Source of the DNA: Hymenochaete sp. R1
Lineage: Eukaryota; Basidiomycota; Agaricomycetes; Hymenochaetales; Hymenochaetaceae
NCBI GenBank assembly: GCA_019400425.1
Contig: JAFREE010000275.1
Location: 1 to 19,805 of the forward strand
Length of the DNA: 19,805 nucleotides
Direction of reading: 5' to 3'
A program made the translations under genes and the position numbers. Shown piece by piece: positions 1 through 11,131 of this stretch; the first letter of the stretch is position 1, and every line of letters begins with the position of its first letter. A model generated the notes under the pieces. It did no database searches and was not told the DNA's origin. It worked only from the letters and a program-made list of their open reading frames with translations.

Positions 1-73
1 TCATCCTTGTGCAGGGGCCATGCTAATCTTCTCTGTATAGTTCCAATTTTATGTATGTCACCCCGAAGGGGAC
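1..73 (-). ncRNA. U6: U6 spliceosomal snRNA, 3'-truncated by window edge
   Basis: Read on the minus strand from position 73, the sequence starts with a GTCCCCTTCGGGG 5' stem-loop. It continues through AAAATTGGAACTATACAG, the ACAGAGA box that pairs with the 5' splice site, then GATTAGCATGGCCCCTGC, the region that pairs with U4/U2, and AAGGATGA. This matches the universally conserved U6 core. The 3' internal stem-loop remainder and the Pol III T-run lie beyond position 1. The 73 visible bases are identical to the copy at the right end of the window. U6 is the catalytic RNA of the spliceosome, which fits an intron-rich genome. Known for the family: Pol III transcription. The exact 5' end (73) is inferred from the stem-loop. 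Confidence 0.95.
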
Positions 74-109
74 AATAGTCTACGTTAGGGTGCCGAGGAG
101 GCTGGGGCC

Positions 110-145
110 GGTTTGTGTTTTGGTGTGTCGTCGGGGTAGCTGAGT
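110..145 (-). promoter_or_regulatory. Conserved U6 upstream element, copy 1
   Basis: A 36-nt block 37-72 bases upstream of the U6 start. It matches the block upstream of the second U6 gene at 34 of 36 positions; it begins ACTCAGC and ends CACCAAAACACAAACC. A shorter CCTCCTC...GGCAC block (about 90-101) is also shared, but the sequence between the blocks and the gene differs. Conservation only at these blocks suggests Pol III promoter elements. No clear TATA box is seen near -30. The function is inferred. Confidence 0.6.
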
Positions 146-234
146 ATTATTTGTTCGTTTCTCTCATACACACACATTAATATTATATATCTAAACGTCT
201 ACTGGCTATTATAATGCAAGTCCGACACATACCT

Positions 235-722
235 TCAGAGTCTTCGGTCTCTCGTCCCAAATTCTAAGGAAATAAAATAAAAAGTGGATAGAAAGGTGCG
301 GACTTGCGGTGTTTACAAATTTAAATTTCAAAGTGCATTCATTCCTCCGCTCGACTCCGACTCAGCTTGACTTGACTTTGATTGCTCATCGTCCGCCATC
401 GCTGCCTGGTGCGGCTCTCCGCACCACTTACTCTCCCTCTTATCCTCGACGTTGACGTTTGTCCAAGCAACAAAAGAGTTGGCTGCAGCGCCGTTCTTGA
501 CCGTCGCAAACACTAGCACTATCTATCCCCAACGGACGACCGCGGAACGTATACGGTAGGCCTTGGGGAAGCTGCTCGCGTGCGAGTGCCGAGCTCACAC
601 TTCGTATTCAGCAGGTCAACTCCTTTCTCTCTCCTTTTTCCTCCGCCTGGTTCTGCTTGTTCTCCGGGCGAAACGTCGACTTTCCTGAATGTTGGTCCTC
701 GCTCAAACTCAGATACAAGCAT
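235..722 (-). CDS. Candidate small three-exon gene, unidentified
   Basis: A possible minus-strand gene of 77 codons: exons 722-599, 512-432 and 263-235. The junctions are GTGAGC...GCTAG and GTAAGT...CCTTAG, and the phases match across both. The middle exon reads like protein (ATVKNGAAANSFVAWTNVNV) and the last ends EKFGTRDRRL-stop. I do not recognise any family. The first exon overlaps the adenylate kinase 5' end by 34 nt on the opposite strand, and short frames can match by chance, so this is weak. The rest of 146-688 is AT-rich spacer near the U6 gene plus the likely adenylate kinase promoter and leader. Confidence 0.25.
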
Positions 723-1817
723 CCCGACTCGGCGGCAGAGCTTCTGGCAGTGCTGCACGCAATACGAGGGCTGTTTCGAGCTCGGCGACGCGGAGGAAGG
801 CTGTTCCCTTCTCTTTGAACTCGAATGGCCATCTAGAGCATCATGGTAGCGGGGAAAAGCTGCGTATGATAATGTTTGGAAAGCCTGGGGCCGGGAAGGC
901 AAGCAACTTCTCCGCCCTTGAAAGTCTATGGATCACTTACGTAATGATAATTATAGGGCACATTATCGGAGCGACTGGTCAAAAAGTTCGATATCGTCTC
1001 GATATCCACTGGAGACCTGCTACGACAACACATCGCCCAAAAGTCCGTATCTAATACGCTTAAGTATGCTTAGTATTGCTTATACCTCGAATTTTACCCC
1101 CAGAACCACCATCGGGAGACAGGCAGAAGCCATCGTCGCCCGTGGAAGCCTTCTACCGGACGAACTCATGCTTCAAATTTTGTCTTCTAAGCTTGACGCC
1201 CTTAAGGACCGACACTGGATAGTCGATGGCTTTCCGAGGACAGTCGGGCAGGGAAAGCTTCTGGACTCGCACCTCAGGTACGCTCTATCCTCCCTTCAGC
1301 TTGCGGCACTTCCCTAGCGCTAACGCACGGTCATAGAACTACGACCAACCCACTCACTCTCCTCGTCACCCTCTCCGTCCCAGAGCCAATCCTCCGCGCC
1401 CGCATCGCAGGCCGTTTCGTCCACCCACCTTCAGGCCGCGTCTACAACACACATTTTAACCCTCCACGCGTGCCCGGCTTGGACGACCTAACAGGCGAGC
1501 CCCTCACACAACGCCCCGACGACAGGCCAGAGGTATACGAGAGGCGCTTAGAAGCGTACGAACGAAGCACGGCGCCGTTGCTTGGGTACTATCGGTCCAC
1601 CTCGCCGGTTGCGGGGCTAAGGACGCTTGCGCTTGCGGGCGAGACGAGCGATGAGATGTGGCCGACTTTGGAGAAGGCGGTGGCAGAGATGTTCCCGGGC
1701 GTTTCTGTGAGGGCGGCTGAGCAAACGAAAGAGGCTGTTGCGCGTTTGAGTGCTGCGGAGGAAATGAAGGCAGCGGTGGAGAGAGTGACGAAGGGCGCTG
1801 AAATAGCCTCCAAATGA
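689..1817 (+). CDS. ADK2: Mitochondrial GTP:AMP phosphotransferase (adenylate kinase 3 type)
   Basis: Transfers phosphate from GTP (or ATP) to AMP in the mitochondrial matrix. Exons: 689-898, 957-1042, 1104-1277, 1337-1817, giving 316 residues. The N-terminus is rich in Arg, Ser and Ala with almost no acidic residues, as in a mitochondrial presequence. Then come the P-loop FGKPGAGKGT (about 63-72), STGDLLRQHI (AMP site), DGFPRT (about 130), and a short LID with VHPPSGRVYN followed by GLDDLTGEPLTQRPDD and RLEAYE. The LID has no zinc cysteines, as in AK3-type enzymes. The C-terminus is an Ala/Glu-rich helix. ATG 689 directly follows an in-frame stop; the presequence is less certain than the core. 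Intron 1 is GC-AG and intron 2 uses GTCCGT. The 3' end converges on MSS51. Confidence 0.93.
899..956 (+). other. GC-AG intron in adenylate kinase P-loop
   Basis: The exon ends GGGAAG and the next begins GGCACA, restoring PGAGKGTL. The 58-nt intron begins GCAAGC and ends TATAG. No GT donor nearby restores the P-loop. GC-AG is a known minor class of U2-type introns. Confidence 0.85.
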
Positions 1818-2081
1818 GCTTATTTTCTACTTACAAATTCTCTTTGGCCTGCGTTTGCTTTCTGATCGGTTTAGACACCGGAAGCATGCATATCTCATTC
1901 GACTGTTTTTATATTTCCTTACTTCTAGGGATGTATTTGTAGCTGACCTAAAACTTTCCATTTGGATTATCATGCCTAACCTCAACGAGTTGGGATTAAA
2001 TTAATCTAGGCTTTTGGTTATATATGCTATCCGAAATCATGACGCCCACATACATGCAGACCCAAACGCAAGTCGCATCTC
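1818..2081. other. Convergent 3' intergenic region
   Basis: 264 nt between the stop codons of adenylate kinase (+) and MSS51 (-). It is AT-rich and must hold both 3' UTRs and polyadenylation sites. No ORF, RNA gene or repeat was seen. Confidence 0.7.
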
Positions 2082-3840
2082 CTAAATCTCTCTGATATCC
2101 CTCCTCTTTCCCTTGATCCCCCAAATCCCCCAGTTCGTCTTCACCATCACCCTGGGGTCAAAGTCCGCCACTTCCCACTTCTCACTCCCAAATGCGTTCT
2201 CCCCAGGCGTCACAACCCAATCAAACTCGCCCGCAACACCCTCCACACGCGCAAGCGCCCTCACATCCCTTTCCACATCCGCCGGGCTGAACCCCGTACA
2301 AAAGACCGCACATTTCGTCTGCAAGAGCTGTGGGAGAACGCCACCCCATTCGGTGGGAGACTCAGCTTGGAGGAGGGGCTCACCGGTTGTCGGATGGGTC
2401 GCGCCAGAGGGAGATGGGAAGCCAAAGCCTGGGCAGAAGAGGAAAAAGACGTCGGTGTAGGGGTCAAGTGAGTCGGAGAGGGCGGGGTGGATGGCGCTGT
2501 AGGGAGCTTGAATACCTGTGAGGGAGATTTGGGGCGCGTAGGGGACGGTGTAGGAAGGGGCACCGTAGAGGGAGACGGAGGAGCGGGTACGCTTGAGTAT
2601 GGGGATTGGGGCGGGGGACGGTGGTTGGTAGACGTTCGGGAGGTAGTTGAGTTGAGTTGTCTTGGATGATGGCTCTGTATCAGCCTCTTTGGAGTCCGTA
2701 GGGGTTTGTGCACTCTTTGTTGACGGTTCGGTGCTGTGGGCGGATTTGACTGTCGAGTTATCGGAGGAATATTTGGATCGCATCTTCTCCATTTCTTCCA
2801 CCTTGGGCAAGGAAACTTGAGGTCCGATGAAATGAACGTGCAGAGATACGGAGGGGAAAACCAGGCTTAATTGCTCCCAGACATGAGGAGGCAGTGAGGA
2901 TTCTGCACGGGCACCGAGTACAAAGACTCGGAATACAGGTTTCCCAACACCTCCCTCCTCCGTCTCTGGAGCACCTGTTGCGACGTGAAGCGTTGACCGT
3001 AGAGCTATGGTGTACCCGTTAGCTTTTTATTCGTGTCCTGACAGCAACTATCTCACCTGCAAGCGAGCGAGCTCCTTCAGGCGTCACACGCTGATTACTG
3101 AGCGTAAGTCCACTGTTTTGATGCAAGACCGAAGCAACTGTCATAGGATATGTGAGTAATTTGCTAGCATGCCTCCGCATCCGTTCAGTGTCCATGGAAG
3201 GAAACCCGCGAGTAAACCAAAAAATATCCCAATTTGAAAATGATATTGTAGCGTCGTATTCCATAGGACCTGTAGAAGGAATGGAGTCTCGTCAGCTCAA
3301 GTTTTCAGGTTTTGGTTTAATCAAGCACGGACCGGGCGGTTCAAACTCTGTCATCCTCCTTCCACTTCGAAGATCATGTTCGTCTTCGTTCGACTCTTTG
3401 AGCCTTCCACAATACCGCTGATGCTCTTCGTCCGCTTTCCAATGTTCCGCGGAACAATGCGTCGGCCAGCCGCAATCTGGACACTCAAACTCGACGTGTT
3501 TCTTCGTAGGCTCCGTATGAATATGGTCGTTGCCTGAAGCAGACGCAGATGTAGAAGCGTTTTCCGTACAGACAGGGCACGGTGCAATTTTTTTGATCGC
3601 TTCCCCTCTATCTCGTACAGGCTTGAATGGCGATTCGGAAAATGGATGAAAGAGGTTGTCTTGGGACAGGACAGGCTCTGGCGCTTTAGCCCTCGGAGTC
3701 GGATCTGTCCTTTTCTTCAAGAAACTGAAGAATGGCCGAGATTGGCTTGCCCTTAGGTTCGCTGGCCTGCACGGTGGACGCTGCGTATATCGAGCTCTGT
3801 AAGCAGCCCGTGCCGTCCTGGCGAGTAGAGGAGAGGACAT
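2082..3840 (-). CDS. MSS51: MSS51-like mitochondrial translational activator of COX1
   Basis: In yeast, Mss51 activates translation of mitochondrial COX1 mRNA and chaperones new Cox1. Exons on the minus strand: 3840-3333, 3269-3057, 3004-2082, giving 547 residues. ATG 3840 starts an Arg-rich presequence (MSSPLLARTARAAYRARYTQ); the frame is open upstream only to a GTG, so 3840 is the likely start. A zinc finger follows: CPVC near 88-91, then FECPDCGWPTHC near 118-129 and HQRYC near 140-144. CPX motifs of this type are reported to bind haem in yeast Mss51. The body contains NWDIFWFTRGFPSMDTER, HASKLLTYPMTVASVLHQ and VTPEGARSLAALRSTLH, typical of the Mss51 C-terminal domain, then FLFCPGFGFPSP and a TNWG tail. 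A Ser/Thr-rich linker near 390-430 is probably disordered. Shares a 203-nt divergent promoter with HIS3. Confidence 0.9.
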
Positions 3841-4043
3841 GGCTTCCGGGACTTCCAAACTTGAAGCGCGTTTTCGAAGTTTCTGCTCCGCTCCGTCTTG
3901 CACTTGTAGGTCCACATTCTACAAATATAGTAAATGTTCACGTGATTACATATTTCAAGAATTCATTAATTCATCATCTTCCGACAGACTCAAGCTTGAC
4001 CTACTCCAAGTAGTACTTGTCCTCAAACTTCCCACTGACCACC
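3841..4043. promoter_or_regulatory. Divergent promoter MSS51/HIS3 with TCACGTGA palindrome
   Basis: 203 nt between the two start codons. A perfect 8-base palindrome TCACGTGA lies at 3938-3945, with the E-box core CACGTG at 3939-3944, the type of site bound by Cbf1/USF-like bHLH proteins in fungi. AT-rich TATA-like stretches flank it. No clear Gcn4 site (TGACTCA) is present; the nearest is an imperfect AGACTCA near 3986. The HIS3 start has a strong ACCACCATGTC context. Regulation is inferred. Confidence 0.5.
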
Positions 4044-4927
4044 ATGTCCGCCAGAACAGCAACCGTAAACCGCCAGACCAGTGAGACATCAATAGAAGTC
4101 TTCCTTGATCTGGACTGGGACCCTTCAAGTTCTAAGCAAGAAATAGACATTTCGACCGGAATTGGCTTCCTCGACCATGTTCGTCTCCCTTTCACAGCCG
4201 CATCCACTCGTCTCTTCTCCATTCATACTGAGCTAAGTTGGAACGAAAATAGATGTATAACGCGCTCGCAAAGCACGGAAAGATGTGCCTTACGATGAAA
4301 TGTAAAGGCGACCTCTGGATAGACGACCACCATACTGCAGATAAGCATAAAATCTTTCATATATGCGTTCCTTTTTACATCCAGTTCTGGTCTGACGAAT
4401 TTTGTTGCTATACACAAGATAGCGCGATTGCACTAGGGACGGCCTTCAAGCAAGCTCTCGGAGAAGTTCGTGGTATAAAGAGATACGGAACAGGCCATGC
4501 CCCCCTTGACGAGGTGCGTACTTTTCTCTGATCGTTCTGCAATTCTCATCATGCTCAAGCTGAAATGCATTGATGCAGGCACTGTCGCGCGTTGTCATCG
4601 ATATTTCAGGCCGACCATACTGTGTGACAGACCTTAAACTCAAACGCGAGAAGATCGGTGATCTTTCGACGGAGATGTTCCCTCACATCTTCCAGTCGTT
4701 TGCCTTCGCAGCTGGGGTAACACTGCACGTTGATGTGCTTAGGGGGGAGAATGATCATCACAAGTCTGTCATGTTTCTATCAATATATACTCAGAGTACT
4801 GTATGCTGACTGCAGTGTTGTATCTCCTAGAGCTGAATCTGCATTCAAGGCGCTTGCACTTGCGATCCGAGAAGCGATTCACCGCACGGGAGGGACCGAT
4901 GTCCCCAGTACCAAAGGCGTTCTATGA
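4044..4927 (+). CDS. HIS3: Imidazoleglycerol-phosphate dehydratase
   Basis: Catalyses the sixth step of histidine biosynthesis (imidazole glycerol phosphate to imidazole acetol phosphate), using manganese. Exons: 4044-4178, 4253-4340, 4416-4513, 4579-4763, 4831-4927, giving 200 residues (yeast HIS3 is 220). Motifs in order: GIGFLDH (39-45), [13 protein letters not shown] (64-76, metal ligands), [50 protein letters not shown] (second metal motif near 167-169), [20 protein letters not shown] at the C-terminus. Start 4044 has a Kozak-like ACCACCATG and a methionine-alanine-type N-terminus usual for the family. Intron 2 is most simply read as AT-AC and interrupts HHTAED. Its 3' end converges on the M13 peptidase gene. 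Confidence 0.96.
4341..4415 (+). other. Probable U2-type AT-AC intron in HIS3
   Basis: 75 nt beginning ATAAGC and ending TACAC, with CTGAC at 4392-4396 as branch site. Removing exactly this piece gives HHTAEDSAIALG. No GT or GC donor in the area restores the motif. Left in, it adds 25 residues inside the active site without a stop. The donor does not resemble the U12 consensus ATATCCTT. Confidence 0.7.
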
Positions 4928-5110
4928 GACCACGAAGGCTCAATTATCAGAGCAGAGAAGAAACAAAAAATGCATGACTGTATTTGCCGACTATGTATTG
5001 CATAACATTTGTCGTACGTTTTCAAGAAATAAGAGCTTAGAACATTTGACATTTGACAACTCCACTTGAAAAGCGAGAAGAACGGATAAATACTTCAAAT
5101 TCATTGCTAT

Positions 5111-8100
5111 TTATGACGAAGACCACAAATCACACCTATCCTCCTTGGGTGGGTTGAGCTATAAAGCAAACGTATGAAATCAACGCCTGCCACAGCACAC
5201 AACGCTTCATAGAGCAACGATACACACCTTCGACCCCTCCTTGCACTGGAACGCCTTAGCAAACTCTAGCACATTCGTCAACGTCCCCTCCACGCGATAC
5301 TTATTCGGCGAATGAGGATCCGTACGGATACGCTGGACTGCCTTCGCGGGCTTGATGAGCTGGCCCCAGATTTGCCCGAAGCCAATGAAGAAGAGCTGCT
5401 CCTGAGTGTAATTGAGACCTGGGAGGAGGGGCTCCACTGCGCCCTTCTCGAGAGCAGTATGGTACTGGCCGTGCCATGCGCGGTAGGCTTGGATGAGACC
5501 CGAGTCACCGATGTTCTCGCCAGAAGTTCTTAATGAAAACCAATCGTCAATGCTGACTTATTACAAAGGAAAGTGAGCGGTTGTGCGTACAAGTTACCCT
5601 ACATCCAGTTTTGGAGTCAGAATCGTCAAAGTATCAAGTTTGATTGTAAACTTACATTGACATGCATCTTGCCGCCTTTGCCGTCATCAACCGTATACTC
5701 TACGTTGCACGTCTCGCATCAGCTTTTGCAGATGGACGAAAAGCTAGAGCGCCTACTAGAGTACTGCTCGGAGATACAGTTTTGAATCTCCTCAAACCCA
5801 TCACTCGTTTCGTTGGTCCACCATTGCTCCAGCTTACCATGTTGATTGTACAACCTTCCCGCAGAGTCAAAGGCATGCTAGCGAATGATTGACGGTCAGC
5901 AGAGAAAGCACTTGCATAGACACGAGGAGCACACACTGTAAGCTCATGCGCAGCAACGGCGCCGAATGCTCCATATTGGAGGTACGCAGGCCTATTTCGG
6001 TACATAAGAAAAGAAATCGATGATTTAATACTTTCCACTGACCAATTAGCTGCAAAGAAAGGAGGTTGCAAGATACCGGCAGGGAATACAATCTTTCGAT
6101 TTTCTCTGTGAGTATTCTTGAACTAGATATCAAGAAATTTTGCTCACTTCGTTCGCAGGTGGGTTGAAATATGCGTTCACTTCCGATGGCACCATAAGCC
6201 ATGCATCGTTATCACGCAACTTCCCAAGTGTCTGCCACTTCTTGTACACGTCGCTAATGCTGTTTGTTTGAAGTTCATCAGATTCACGAATATTCACGAC
6301 TCTGAAAAGTAGGTCAATGACACACCGTGAACTCAAGATGCTTTCAAAGAACTCGGCTTTGTCCACAAGTACAAGACGGTAGTACAATGCAATCGAACGG
6401 GAAGAATCAGTGTTTGGTGATAGGGGATAACCGACTTTGACTCTGATAGCATCTGCCTGCAAATGATACCTATGTTAGCTCCGGTTACAGGAAAAGGTAG
6501 AAACGACTTGCTCACCTTCTCTGATGCCGCTGTAGCTGACTTTTCATCCATCCACTTCAAATTCTTGAGCGAGTCCCTGAAGGTGTCGATAATATCTGAC
6601 CGCGAAACATGAGTTGAAAAGGACGTAGATGGTAGTGAAGATTTAAATTACCCGTAATGACTTTCGTCCCCTTCTTCTTGCTGTCGCCAGGGAAAGCCTC
6701 CTGTACGAAAAATCTGCCAGCTGCAAAGCCTAATGCGTTCTCTACCTGCTGCGCACACCACTCCGACCTTTCTTGCACTTGACCCTTCTTTATCCCACCC
6801 AGCTCCTCTTCCAACGCCCTTACAGCCTTCCATACACTCGAATCATGTCCAAGGCTCGAGCTCAGCGACAACGCTGCGCGGGTGACGAGGTAAGCTTCAA
6901 TAACGTCAGAAGACGTTGTCGAGAGAATGTGCGAAAGCGAGGCGGCGTAAGTAGTCGACGTTTGGATGACACGATTGGGGAAGTTTCGCGGGGTGAAGGT
7001 AGCAAAATAAGTCGGGAAGTCAACTTGGGGGAGGTGCTTCGAAAAGTTGGCGAAGGTCGTCGGATTGTACGTAGCAATGGGGTCTTGCAGAATTATCTCG
7101 CTGTATTAAATAAAGTCGTTCAGAATATATGTACACATCCGTGGAGAAGTCGTACGTACAGGTCAAGGGAGGCATCCGCGATGCGTTTCTCGAATTTGAC
7201 GACCTGCTTAGCAAGCTTGAGAGCCCTCTCGGTCTTGTTTAAAGGGCTCTTGTCACCGTGATGACCGTCATGGTCATCATCGCCCCACGGCGGCCAAGGC
7301 CAAGGCGGCCACACCTTCTGCTTCTCACCAGTATCCGATTCCGATTCTAGAGCCTGCGGAACGACGAGTACATTTGGTGTGTCATCGAGAGCTTCCAAGA
7401 CACCTGCAAGAGTCTCTTTGTACAATTTTGTGATGTCCTTCTCCGCGAAATATTCCTATAAATACTTATTCAGCATATTAATGTATCATTCTTTTGCCAC
7501 GACCTACTTTTGAGGGCAAACCAAGTTCAGGTTGGGAGAACCAGAGCGTCATGAAATCTGGATCTACACCAACGTCTCCATCGATATCGAAGTCGAACAA
7601 TCCATCAATGCCGCGCGAGTGCATGAAAGAGATAGCAGCCGTAAGCCCAAACTGCGGGTTCACGTCCTTATTTTTCTTCCATTCGTCCGAGCGGTAGAGA
7701 TCCCGGATGACGCGTACAACATCCTGCAATGGCTGAATACCACGGTTGTTTTGAGTATCTTCATCCAAACACGAGGCATATAAGTCACGGAGCTTGGTGA
7801 GAGACTCCTTGTCGTATTCGTCCGTGGAGGAAACATCAGCGGAGGTGTCGAGGATCCTCTTAATGATACGTTTGTTCTCTTCAGATACGGAATCGAAGGC
7901 GCCGTAAGCACCTTTTCCGGCTGGTATCTCGTGTTGAGCCAACCAATTGCCGTCTCATCCCATAGTTTAAGTAGGCAAAAGACGAAAGAAGATAAATTAC
8001 ACTTACTTGCAAAGTCATAGAAGTTCTCGCATGGGTCTTGGGATTGGTCAATACCCTTAAGGATTCTTGCAGAGAGGATGACGCAATCCGGTGAAGTGCA

Positions 8101-8646
8101 CACGTCCTAATATGTTTCAGTATAGAACAAAGTACATTGAGCTCATGGCAGGCGCTCACCGATCGAGGAGCCCCGGTTGGAAGAGGAGGTGCAGGACCGT
8201 TGGTGCCAGTGGGCGGAACTAGAGTGGTAGTGATCACGCTAGTGACAACAGGACCAGAAACAGTAGTAGTAGTAATACCAGAAGCAAAGACGGTTGACGT
8301 CGTCGTGAAGGGCGCCTTCTTCGGGTCTCTTGCGTGGTTGAGTTTAGTTTCTGCCCCTGCAAAGAGGCCAATGAAGACTGCCGCGAGGAGAAGAGTGAAG
8401 AGGGCGAAAACGAGGAGGATCTTGGTGAGAGTTGTGAATGGTTCGTTGAGGATGTCTGTCAGACGATCGCCAAAGGACTTTCGCGGTGCATCATCATAGT
8501 CGTCTGGCTCGCTCTCTGGATTATGAAGAAGGGGTGCATCCTCTGTGAAGCCAATCGGCCAGTTCAGCGGATGCAAATGAGGATGACATGATTGTCTACT
8601 GACCTCTGTCCGTAGAGAAGCGTGGTCCTCTGTCTTGCCCAGACAT
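5111..8646 (-). CDS. M13 family zinc metallopeptidase (neprilysin/ECE type), membrane anchored
   Basis: Predicted type II membrane endopeptidase of 888 residues. Minus-strand exons: 8646-8604, 8542-8160, 8106-8007, 7953-7508, 7455-7160, 7100-6652, 6595-6516, 6456-6326, 6259-6148, 6092-6043, 5991-5937, 5877-5757, 5699-5656, 5598-5591, 5528-5228, 5158-5111. A short acidic cytoplasmic part precedes one membrane segment (about 56-77) and a Thr/Pro-rich stalk. CTSPDC and [14 protein letters not shown] begin the M13 N-domain. [10 protein letters not shown] (671-680), zinc motif HELTH (712-716), and GENIGD (about 776-781, third ligand Glu777) are all present. The end holds [15 protein letters not shown]-type cysteine and CDLW, the usual M13 tail. 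All catalytic residues are intact. Start ATG 8646 begins [10 protein letters not shown]. Exon 14 is an 8-nt microexon. The substrate is unknown; peptide processing at the cell surface or in the secretory system is inferred. Confidence 0.92.
5591..5598 (-). other. 8-nt microexon of the M13 peptidase
   Basis: GGTAACTT, preceded by ...GTAG and followed by GTACGC. Joined to its neighbours it encodes Gly-Asn-Leu in [14 protein letters not shown], the family sequence just before the third zinc ligand. The flanking introns are 57 nt (5655-5599) and 62 nt (5590-5529). Skipping it would shift the frame. Confidence 0.85.
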
Positions 8647-8886
8647 AATGACTGAGCGACGTCAGAGCCACGGAATCTGAGTTAAAAATGCTCAGAGAAT
8701 GTTGCGGTAGCTTTCAGAGATGTTCAAAGTGACTATGTCGGGTGTGGAAGGCTTCGCACCGTTGAGGCGTGGATGTGGCGAGTGTGCAACTCCAAGCCTG
8801 GCCAAAGACGATGATGGAAGACGCGTGAGCACCGCGAGAGAATTACAATGGCGAGCTCGGGTTCTCCACGTTGACCACAAGCACCC
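8647..8886. promoter_or_regulatory. Divergent promoter region M13 peptidase/SRP54
   Basis: 240 nt between the two start codons. No clear TATA box or repeat was recognised. It contains a GACGTCAG motif (CRE-like core) at about 8659-8666. The assignment is based on position only. Confidence 0.4.
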
Positions 8887-10994
<2,108 letters not shown>

Positions 10995-11131
10995 TAAATT
11001 TTTTTACTTATTCTTTGACGCACGGTTCAACTCAAATTTGCATATGCATACATGTATATTGTACACTACCACACATCCGGACTGATCTACGATCAACAAT
11101 GAGCAATCGTCCAACCTACTTATGTTGTATC

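Noticed and set aside
519..902. 127-codon minus-strand frame opposite adenylate kinase exon 1
   Set aside because: As one ORF it lacks family features and its first part is antisense to the kinase; only a spliced version from 722 was kept, as a weak candidate.
1818..2081. Possible gene in the AK/MSS51 gap
   Set aside because: AT-rich, no open frame or RNA structure; fits two 3' UTRs.
2261..2713. 150-codon Pro/Ser-rich frame on the minus strand
   Set aside because: Alternate frame within MSS51 exon 3, which has clear family sequence.
4341..4415. U12-type (minor spliceosome) intron in HIS3
   Set aside because: The donor ATAAGC lacks the ATATCCTT consensus and there is no TCCTTAAC branch site; a U2-type CTGAC is present.
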